Assembly (NCBI GenBank): GCA_964544115.1
Contig: CAZJBP010000040.1
Location: forward strand, 1 to 23,465
Reading direction: 5' to 3'
DNA length: 23,465 nucleotides
From: CAZJBP01 sp964544115
Lineage (GTDB): Bacteria; Verrucomicrobiota; Kiritimatiellia; UBA8416; JADHWI01
The notes below the pieces were generated by a model. That model was not told where the DNA came from. It searched no databases and was given only the letters and a program-made list of their open reading frames with translations. The position numbers were made by a program, and so were the translations under genes. Of this stretch, positions 15,074 through 21,521 are shown one piece after another; position 1 is the stretch's first letter, and each line of letters begins with the position of its first letter.

Positions 15074-16738
15074 CTACTCCACCGAGTAATTGGCCAGGTT
15101 GGACACAAGTTCGCCACGGAGAATAGGAATCAACTCGTTGTTAGCATTCTTGTATGTCCCACCTTCTGCGACGACGATGTAGCGAATAGTGTGTTGGCCG
15201 GGAGCACACTTCACGCTATCGGGCAAGGTAATCGTCCATTCTTCAGGAGTTTGGCAGGTCCATTGTGCGGCCCATCCGCCAATGTATTCGGGCTTTCGTT
15301 CCGGCAGTGCGACCTTTCTTCCGTCAATTTCGATGATCACATTGTCTCCGATACCGTTGGATGGCATCCGCCAACAAACGGGTTCATCCGAAACATTTAC
15401 GGCTTGGAGGTGGAACCGCATCGGTTCTGTGCCCTTGAATACGGCTCTGGCGGGCCGGACCCTCATCTTCACGCCGCCGGTGACCGCGCCATATGCCGTA
15501 GTTGGTGGCACATCTTGGTCTTTGAAGTCGTCAGAGAGAACAAGGGTCTCGATTCCATGATCTGTAAGAACGCAAAGTGAGAGCCGCGTGATGGGCTGCG
15601 CAAAGCGGCTGTGCTTGCGAAACCGTCCCTCGATGACTGCGCCGGTCTTGGGAATCTCGACCCACAGGGCAATCCCGCTCCGCGTATCGCTCTGCGGAAG
15701 CCGAACGGCGTCGAGTTCAACGGCGGAACCATCTTTCGCAGCGCCTTCGACCCGAGCAAGCTGAGCGTATTTCTCGGGGTCTTCCTTGCCGCTGGCACGG
15801 TCAATCGTGCCGGGAACACGTACAGTTCCCCCATTTGCCGGCAGCAGTTTCAACCGGAAAAGAGTCCAGCCGTCTTCCTCAGCCGTGCAATCAATACCCG
15901 AGAGAAGGAGGGTCCTCTCATCCGGGATAGTGTCAAGATTCTCGGACCTCGCCTGCTGGACGGGCAATGCCTGCCATTTCTCGAATCGGCCTTCTGATCT
16001 CCAGACACCAAACGGCGCTTTCGGATCCGCCAAAGCGTAAGACACTTCAATTTCAAGTTCGCCGTCAAGCGCTGGAACACCCTCTGCAAACGAGGTCACC
16101 CATACATAGGAGGCGCGCGGCGGCAGCAGAAGCTGTCCGCCGCACCCTTGAAGGTTGGCACGACCGTGGAATGCCGTCCACGCTTCCATTTGGGTTCGCG
16201 CACAGCCGACAGACAACTGACCTGTGGTGTAATCCTTCACCAGGTACGACGGATCATTGGAACGTTGCCCCGAGTCGGTGACGGGTTGTCGGACGGTCGA
16301 GACGACAGCCAAGGGATAGAGCAGGGAGTCGTCCTCTGAGTTGTTCGTAACTTCGACAACCAGTTGGAACGGCCGATTGGCCGTGATCTTACTCGGTCTT
16401 GTCTTGACGCGTATCCCCACAGGCGGCTGTGGGAGCTCCTCGATCCTTCCCACGGCGAGCATTACCGCCGGGCCAGGATTCATTGGCTGTGTCCCCTTGG
16501 TGACTTCGACACGAACGAGCCGGTCCTCGTACTTCGCAAGCTTCGCGTGGAGATCCGGATGAACAATGAAATAGAGGTAGTGGCCCACGCCCCAGCGATC
16601 CTGGTGGTAGACACCTTCAAACACACCTTGGGTGCGGGCCATGTCCGCGAGCGCGTTGCTTTGAAGGGACAGACACATAATGAGTAGCGCGGAAAAGTGT
16701 GGTCGTCGGATCACATCTGTAAAACGGCCGGTCGTCAT
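15074..16738 (-). CDS. Secreted protein of unknown function with two similar beta-rich segments
   Basis: 554 residues from ATG 16738; an in-frame GTG at 16750 would add four residues, and neither has a strong Shine-Dalgarno. A signal peptide is visible (FSALLIMCLSLQSNALA|D at about residue 31). No catalytic motif was recognised. Two segments look alike: residues 109-136 (IRVKTRPSKITANRPFQLVVEVTNNS) and 424-453 (MRVRPARAVFKGTEPMRFHLQAVNVS). Both are beta-sandwich-like starts of the type x-RV-x-P...P-x5-V-x-N-x-S, suggesting repeated Ig-like folds. Several cysteines (CARTQM, GCGGQ, CWRM, WTCQT, KCAPG) could form disulfides in the periplasm or outside the cell. The composition is more AT-rich than the flanking radical SAM and MFS genes. 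It is convergent with the radical SAM gene and stands alone on its strand. Confidence 0.78.
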   Translation of the reverse strand: MTTGRFTDVIRRPHFSALLIMCLSLQSNALADMARTQGVFEGVYHQDRWGVGHYLYFIVHPDLHAKLAKYEDRLVRVEVTKGTQPMNPGPAVMLAVGRIEELPQPPVGIRVKTRPSKITANRPFQLVVEVTNNSEDDSLLYPLAVVSTVRQPVTDSGQRSNDPSYLVKDYTTGQLSVGCARTQMEAWTAFHGRANLQGCGGQLLLPPRASYVWVTSFAEGVPALDGELEIEVSYALADPKAPFGVWRSEGRFEKWQALPVQQARSENLDTIPDERTLLLSGIDCTAEEDGWTLFRLKLLPANGGTVRVPGTIDRASGKEDPEKYAQLARVEGAAKDGSAVELDAVRLPQSDTRSGIALWVEIPKTGAVIEGRFRKHSRFAQPITRLSLCVLTDHGIETLVLSDDFKDQDVPPTTAYGAVTGGVKMRVRPARAVFKGTEPMRFHLQAVNVSDEPVCWRMPSNGIGDNVIIEIDGRKVALPERKPEYIGGWAAQWTCQTPEEWTITLPDSVKCAPGQHTIRYIVVAEGGTYKNANNELIPILRGELVSNLANYSVE

Positions 16739-17123
16739 GTTCTCAAACACGCCATTTCATTCCAGCGCCACCACGTGTATCAGACGGCTTGATTTCGTTA
16801 ATGAAGGGATCCGCACCCAAGGGCACCCCGAGCACGGCAAGCCGTCGCCGATTTCGGGATCAAGGTATTGTCTTGGTGCTGAGGAATCAAGGGTGGGATC
16901 GGCGGGGCGGAATCGAATGGCACTCACGTCAGAGAGCATTCCCGCCTTAATCGTAATCCTAATCTTGCTCTTAATCCGCTCGTGGAGAATGGATTACGAT
17001 TAAGATCAAGATTAGGATTCGGACCCGGATGAGGCGGGCGATGAAGCTCCTTCTCGCAGATGCGCCCTTCCGGGGGAGTTCCATGCTTTTCCTTCGGCCG
17101 TCGGGCGGGTAAGGTCGCGCTCC
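16739..17123. other. 385-bp intergenic region with an AT-rich inverted repeat
   Basis: Separates two divergently transcribed genes (secreted unknown protein and MFS transporter), so promoters for both should be here; I could not place one reliably. It contains a 7-bp inverted pair CGCCGAT/ATCGGCG (16846-16852 / 16898-16904) and the GATTA-type repeat at 16941-17038. No gene was recognised. Confidence 0.6.
16941..17038. repeat. AT-rich GATTA-type inverted repeat
   Basis: CTTAATCGTAATCC (16946-16959) is matched perfectly by GGATTACGATTAAG (16991-17004), and the overlapping AATCCTAATCTTG (16955-16967) by CAAGATTAGGATT (17007-17019). Outer CCCGCC (16941-16946) pairs with GGCGGG (17033-17038). The whole is built from permutations of GATTA(C/A/G)G. 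It is striking in a GC-rich neighbourhood. Similar strings occur between genes in several PVC-group genomes (from memory). Confidence 0.7.
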
Positions 17124-18311
17124 ATGGGCACTTCAGGGCCATCGCTATTCAGTGGACCGCGCCGCAACCTGTCGCTGTTCGTCGTCGCCATCGTCCTGAC
17201 CGGCGCCGCGGGCGGCCTGTACGAGACGATCTTCAACAACTACCTCAACGACGCCTTTGCGATCAGCGCCGTCACGCGCGGCCGGCTCGAGTTCCCGCGC
17301 GAGCTGCCGGGGTTTCTGACGGCGCTGTTCGCCGGATTGCTGTTCTTCGTGCCCGAGGCGTGGATCGGGGCCGTGGCCGCCCTGGCGGTGGCGGCCGGGA
17401 TGTTCGGGATGGCGATCTGGGGCATGCACTGGGGCCCGATGGTGGGGTTCATGGTGCTGTGGAGCTGCGGCGCGCACCTGTCGATGCCCGTGCGCTCCTC
17501 GCTGGGGCTGGCCATGGCCACGCGCCAGTCCACCGGGCGGCGTCTCGGGCAGATCGCCGGCGCGGGAACGGCGTCGGCCCTGATCGGATGCGGGCTGGTC
17601 TGGCTGATCTTCCGCGCGTCGCCGGGTGCGTACCGGCTGGCGTTCGCGGTGGGCGGCGTGCTGGCGGCGGCGGGGGCGGTGGCCTACGCGCTGATGAGGA
17701 TGCCCGACGCGCACCTGCGCCGCCCGCAGTTCGTGTGGCGGCGGGAGTACCACCTGTATTACGTCCTGGCGGTGCTGTTCGGCGCGCGCAAGCAGATCTT
17801 CATCACCTTCGGCCCGTGGGTGCTGGTCCGCGTCTTCAACCAGCCGCCGGAAGTCTTCGCCGTGCTCGGCATCGCCGGGGCGCTGGCGGGCATGGTGTTC
17901 CAGCCCTGGCTCGGAGTGGCGATCGACCGCTTCGGCGAGCGCCGGGTGCTCATGGCCGACGCGGTGTGCATCCTGGCAGTGTGCCTGGGGTACGGGTTCG
18001 CCGACCGCCTCCCGACGCCGCGGCTGGCGCTCTGGCTGCTGTATGCGTGCTATGTCGGCGACATGCTGCTGTTCGGGGTCAACATGGCGCGGGCGACCTA
18101 CCTGTCGAAGATCGCGGTCCGGCGCGAGGACATCGCCCCCTCGCTCGGGCTGGAGGTGACGGTCAACCACATCGTCTCGATGAGCGTGCCGACGCTGGGC
18201 GGGCTGGCCTGGGCGCGCTGGGGACACGCCTCGGTGTTCCTCGGGGCCGGCGGCGTGGCGCTGCTGATGCTGCTGTGCACGTCGCGCATCCGGCTGCCTG
18301 CGCCGCGCTAG
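17124..18311 (+). CDS. MFS-type transporter
   Basis: 395 residues, polytopic. Start ATG 17124 is preceded by TAAGG about nine bases upstream. Some ten to twelve hydrophobic helices are visible, for example LFVVAIVLTGAAGGLYETIF (first), LPGFLTALFAGLLFFV, AVAALAVAAGMFGMAIWGM and MVGFMVLWSCGAHLSM. In the second half IDRFGERRVLMAD is a motif-A-like loop between helices, as expected in the C-terminal MFS bundle. GARKQIFITFGPWVLVRVFNQPPE marks the start of the second bundle. This looks like an uncharacterised MFS subfamily; the substrate is unknown. It is convergent with the polyprenyl synthase gene (16 bp between stops). Confidence 0.85.
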   Translation: MGTSGPSLFSGPRRNLSLFVVAIVLTGAAGGLYETIFNNYLNDAFAISAVTRGRLEFPRELPGFLTALFAGLLFFVPEAWIGAVAALAVAAGMFGMAIWGMHWGPMVGFMVLWSCGAHLSMPVRSSLGLAMATRQSTGRRLGQIAGAGTASALIGCGLVWLIFRASPGAYRLAFAVGGVLAAAGAVAYALMRMPDAHLRRPQFVWRREYHLYYVLAVLFGARKQIFITFGPWVLVRVFNQPPEVFAVLGIAGALAGMVFQPWLGVAIDRFGERRVLMADAVCILAVCLGYGFADRLPTPRLALWLLYACYVGDMLLFGVNMARATYLSKIAVRREDIAPSLGLEVTVNHIVSMSVPTLGGLAWARWGHASVFLGAGGVALLMLLCTSRIRLPAPR

Positions 18312-18327
18312 GCGCGCGCGCCGCCGG

Positions 18328-19209
18328 TCAGGATAGGACCTCGCAGGGCAGGCGCTCCAGGCAGGTCCGGATCACCGGGCCGATGTCTTCCGCCACGTAG
18401 GCGCGCCACGCGGCGCGGACGGCAGGCCAGTCGGCGAGGCTCTTCTCGGCGGCCTGCAGAGCCTGGGCGACGTAGGCGCGCAAGTCGATGTCCGCGCTGC
18501 GCAGGGCCGCGGCGGCCGTCACCTTCGCCCCGGCCGCGTCGCTGCCCAGCGTCTTGCCGGCCAGCACCGGATCCCCGTAGACGTCAAGGATATCGTCGGC
18601 GAGCTGGTACAGAGTGCCGATCGTATAGCCCGCCTCGCGCAGCGCGAGCCTCAGGCGCGGATCCGACCCGGCGCCGCCGAAGCCCGCGAAGGCAAACAGC
18701 GATCCGGTCTTCCGCCGGGCCAGGCTCACGCAGGTGTCCCAGTCGGGCGCCGCGTCCTGCAGGTGCAGCTCCTGCTCAGCCTCGGCCTCGCACATCTCGA
18801 CCGAAACGCGGATGAACTCCCGCAGCAGCGCATCGTCGTTCCGCTCCTGGACCAGGAGGAAGGCGCGGCAGACGATCAGGTCACCCAGGAGGATCGCGCT
18901 CTTCATCCCGTTCTCAACCCAGAAGGCCGTCTCGCCGCGGCGTATGCGCCCGTCGTCGATCACGTCGTCATGGAGCAGGCTCGCCGCATGCAGCATCTCG
19001 ACCGCCGCGGCGGCATCCAGCCGGACCGCCTCGGGAACGCCCGCGGCCGCGCCCACCCGCAACACGAGGCGGGAACGCAGCATCTTGCCCCCGGCGATCC
19101 ATCCCGGAGGGACGTCGGCCTGCCGGCCGATGGCATTGCGGCCCAGGCTCTTCAGGACCACCTGGCGGACCCCTGCCAGCTGACGGTCTATGGTATGGTC
19201 GTGCGCCAT
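18328..19209 (-). CDS. Trans-polyprenyl diphosphate synthase
   Basis: 293 residues from ATG 19209, with GGGAG five bases upstream; the open frame extends 36 codons further but without family sequence. It condenses isopentenyl diphosphate onto an allylic diphosphate. First aspartate-rich motif DDVIDD (81-86), second DDILD (205-209). IPP-binding GGKMLRSR lies at 40-47 and the KTGSLF helix at 167-172. The residues four and five before the first motif are small (Ser77, Ala76; HAASLLHDD), as in long-chain IspB/HepT-type synthases rather than farnesyl synthases. A role in quinone side-chain supply is therefore likely, though geranylgeranyl product cannot be excluded. It is slightly short for IspB (about 320). 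Confidence 0.9.
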   Translation of the reverse strand: MAHDHTIDRQLAGVRQVVLKSLGRNAIGRQADVPPGWIAGGKMLRSRLVLRVGAAAGVPEAVRLDAAAAVEMLHAASLLHDDVIDDGRIRRGETAFWVENGMKSAILLGDLIVCRAFLLVQERNDDALLREFIRVSVEMCEAEAEQELHLQDAAPDWDTCVSLARRKTGSLFAFAGFGGAGSDPRLRLALREAGYTIGTLYQLADDILDVYGDPVLAGKTLGSDAAGAKVTAAAALRSADIDLRAYVAQALQAAEKSLADWPAVRAAWRAYVAEDIGPVIRTCLERLPCEVLS

Positions 19210-19372
19210 GCAACTCCCTGCCGGACAGGCTCCCCGGCCCCCGACCGCCGGTCCTTCTCGTCCGACCACGCAGGTCTCCAACAGTACCGGACTCAGAATC
19301 CCCTCAACAGAGGACAAAACTACTCATCATGGGATAAATGCAAGGATATTTGAACGCACGCCGTGAGGCCTT

Positions 19373-20395
19373 TCAGGCGCGGCGGCTGCGCCACTCGCGC
19401 GGCGTCAGCCCCGTCTTCTGGCGAAACCGGCGCGCGAAGTAGCCCGGGTCATCATACCCCACCTTTCGAGCCACCTCGGAGACGCGCAGGGTGAGGTCGC
19501 CCAGAATCTCCTTGGCCGTCTCGATGCGCCGGTCCGAGAGAAAATCAGAGAAGCTCTGCCCCATGTGCTTGTGGAACAGCGTGGAGAAGTGGTTGGGGCT
19601 GATCCGCGCGGCCGCCGCGATGTCCGCCACGCTGTAGGGCATGCTGGGCCGGCGGCTGACGGTGTTGGCGATCACTTCGACCACCATCGGCCGGCCTCCC
19701 CGGGCCGCGGGCACCACGGCCTGAACCTCGCCGCACCGGGCCTCCGGCAGGGACCGCTGCAGGTCCCGCGTGATGGCGGCGCGGACCTCCGCCTGCGTGA
19801 TGGGACGCTCGGCCGGCGGAGGGCGGCTCTCCGCCATCATCTGGGCCCGGACGAGGCGCACGGACTCCCCAGCCACCTCCATCAGCACCATCGCCTGCTG
19901 CACCTGGCGGTCGTCAAGCCGGGGCAGCTCATGGAACGCCTTCACAAGCTGCGCCGGCGGCAGGTTCAGCTTCTTGGCGCGCAGGCGGACCTCTTCGGTC
20001 GCCTGCGCGGACCCGCCGCGCGCGAAAATGCAGGTGCTGAGGACGGCAAAGCACTCGCCCTTCTCGGGGCACCCCGCCGGCGTGATCAGGACCGAGGCGC
20101 CGGCGTGGCACACCTGCTCCATCGGAGCACCGTGACTGCAGGCGGCGACGGCCATCAGGATGTGGCACATCCGGCAGTGCTTGGCGCCTTCAGGGGATCT
20201 CTGCACCGCCCGGCAGAAGTCCGAGTGCTCGGTCCGAACGGGCGCATACTGCCCCCATCCGTCAGCCTCCGGCGCGACGATGAGCAAGCCCATCCCGTAC
20301 GTCTGCTCCGCCAGGCGGTTGAGCTTCTCGAGGATGGGAAGCCTTACCGCCTGGGCGGCTGGATGCGAGCCGGATTGCCCGGATGACGTGACCAT
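19373..20395 (-). CDS. PocR-domain AraC-family transcriptional regulator
   Basis: 340 residues from ATG 20395, chosen because AAGGAG sits nine bases upstream; an in-frame GTG at 20413 would start inside that region. Residues about 20-180 form a PocR-type sensory domain, with the cysteine pattern CRMCH (74-78), Cys86 and VCHAG (95-99). In PocR relatives this domain binds a small ligand (propanediol in the founder) or a metal/cluster. Residues 245-338 are the double helix-turn-helix of AraC regulators: YSVADIAAAARISPNHFSTL and RVSEVARKVGYDDPGYFARR, ending in RQKTGLTPREW. It is transcribed divergently from the receiver gene across 109 bp, so it may control itself and that gene. The polyprenyl synthase lies 163 bp downstream. 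Confidence 0.92.
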   Translation of the reverse strand: MVTSSGQSGSHPAAQAVRLPILEKLNRLAEQTYGMGLLIVAPEADGWGQYAPVRTEHSDFCRAVQRSPEGAKHCRMCHILMAVAACSHGAPMEQVCHAGASVLITPAGCPEKGECFAVLSTCIFARGGSAQATEEVRLRAKKLNLPPAQLVKAFHELPRLDDRQVQQAMVLMEVAGESVRLVRAQMMAESRPPPAERPITQAEVRAAITRDLQRSLPEARCGEVQAVVPAARGGRPMVVEVIANTVSRRPSMPYSVADIAAAARISPNHFSTLFHKHMGQSFSDFLSDRRIETAKEILGDLTLRVSEVARKVGYDDPGYFARRFRQKTGLTPREWRSRRA

Positions 20396-20452
20396 CCGCG
20401 AGAACTCCTTCACTCAGGGGATTCTTCTCTCCAAAAACGTATAACTGTCCTA

Positions 20453-20481
20453 TTGTCCCAGAATCCGCCTGTGTGTAAAAT
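20453..20481 (+). promoter_or_regulatory. Sigma70-type promoter of the receiver gene
   Basis: TTGTCC (20453-20458) and TAAAAT (20476-20481) are separated by exactly 17 bases, close to TTGACA-17-TATAAT. Transcription would begin near 20488, giving a leader of about 17 bases before ATG 20505 that contains the strong TAAGGGGG ribosome-binding site. Confidence 0.6.
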
Positions 20482-20504
20482 GCATTTCTTTAAGGGGGTT
20501 CCTG

Positions 20505-20909
20505 ATGGAGCGAAAGCGGTTAACGCCGGTGGTCCTGGTCGTGGACGATGACGAAGACTGGCGCAGTTTTGCGCAGGAAGTGCTGGAGCCTGACTACACG
20601 GTCGAAGTCGCCGCCAGCGGCAAGGAAGCCCTGGCCGCCGTGCGCAACCACGCGCCCGACCTGATCATTCTGGACGTCATGATGCCCGGCGGCCTGGACG
20701 GGTTCGGCACGCTGTGCGAACTGCGGAAGAACGCCGCCACCCGTGCTATTCCGGTCATCATGCTGACCGGGGTCAACGCCGCCATGGGCACGAGGTTTGA
20801 CCGGGAGGAACTGGAGCGCTACCTGGGCGTCGCGCCTTCGGCATTCCTTGAGAAGCCGATCCCCCCCGCTGATCTGATCGCCGAAGTTGCGCGCCTCCTG
20901 AGCGCGTAG
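20505..20909 (+). CDS. Stand-alone response-regulator receiver protein
   Basis: 134 residues, one CheY-like receiver domain and no output domain. Acidic pocket Asp14-Asp15 (VVDDDED), phosphoacceptor Asp57 (LIILDVMMPG), conserved Thr88 (MLTG) and Lys117 (FLEKP) are all present, so phosphotransfer from a histidine kinase is expected. Compared with CheY there is an insertion between the Thr and Lys motifs (NAAMGTRFDREELERYLGVAP), as in many receiver domains of multi-sensor systems. Start ATG 20505 has TAAGGGGG six bases upstream. Without an output domain it should act through protein contact or as a phosphorelay intermediate. No kinase is encoded in the window. It is divergent from the PocR-AraC gene. 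Confidence 0.92.
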   Translation: MERKRLTPVVLVVDDDEDWRSFAQEVLEPDYTVEVAASGKEALAAVRNHAPDLIILDVMMPGGLDGFGTLCELRKNAATRAIPVIMLTGVNAAMGTRFDREELERYLGVAPSAFLEKPIPPADLIAEVARLLSA

Positions 20910-20991
20910 GGTGGACGGACGGGCTGCGGCACCGTCCCGAGGGAACCTGCAGCCATCCCATCGCCGGCGCTCTCCGCCGCCACGCCACCCG

Positions 20992-21504
20992 TCAGGAGTC
21001 CGTCTCGATAAAGTCGCGGCTGCGCGGGTCGAGCTGCGCGACGTCGGGGATCTCGTACGTCATGCCGTGGACATCGGCAAACAGGATGTGACCGCCGGGC
21101 AGATGGCGGATATCGCCGCGGTCCTTGACGTGGATCGTCTTGGGCCCGCGCGCGGTCTCCAGATCCCAGGTGGTGACCCCGTGGCGGGAGCGGACGTTGA
21201 CGATCCGCGTGACGCGCGTGGCGAAGTACGCCAGGTCGAGTTCGGCCTCAAGGATGGCCCGCGATTCCTCGGCGAGGCCGGCCGTGTCGGCGAGGATCCC
21301 GATCTCCCGGTCCTCCTCATTCAGCAGGAAAATCCAGCGGTGCGGCGCGCTGAGGGGCAGCGCCCGGAGGGGCCTGACGGGAGCGTGGGTGACGCCGCCG
21401 AGCGTCAGGCACAGCCGCCCGAACGGGTCGAGCGTGAACGTGGCCAGGGCGGGATCGAGCAAGGGCGCGTCGGCGATCATCGGAGAGGATGGCTTGTCCG
21501 GCAT
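20992..21504 (-). CDS. DUF1854 family protein
   Basis: 170 residues from ATG 21504, with AAGGGGAG about twelve bases upstream; it starts 17 bp after the stop of the ABC exporter. DUF1854 hallmarks are FTLDPFGRLCLTL at the start, the hydrophobic HRWIFLLNEEDREIGIL near 55-71, then RVTRIVNV, TTWDLETARGPK and a C-terminal DIRHLPGGHILFADVHG. The family is cytoplasmic and uncharacterised. From memory it is commonly encoded next to an ABC exporter of the kind found here, and some such pairs lie near cyanophycin genes, though no cyanophycin gene is in this window. It probably serves as an accessory to the exporter. Confidence 0.85.
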   Translation of the reverse strand: MPDKPSSPMIADAPLLDPALATFTLDPFGRLCLTLGGVTHAPVRPLRALPLSAPHRWIFLLNEEDREIGILADTAGLAEESRAILEAELDLAYFATRVTRIVNVRSRHGVTTWDLETARGPKTIHVKDRGDIRHLPGGHILFADVHGMTYEIPDVAQLDPRSRDFIETDS

Positions 21505-21521
21505 GGCGATCAGGCTCCCCT

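Noticed and set aside
16946..17019. Possible CRISPR repeats
   Set aside because: Repeated units are short, inverted and overlapping rather than direct repeats with unique spacers; no cas gene nearby.
17145..18227. 360-residue minus-strand open frame
   Set aside because: Antisense to the MFS transporter and of biased His/Gln/Arg composition.
20913..20954. Terminator between the receiver and DUF1854 genes
   Set aside because: Only two competing 6-bp stems (GGACGG/CCGTCC, GGCTGC/GCAGCC) with long loops and no T-run; too weak to call.
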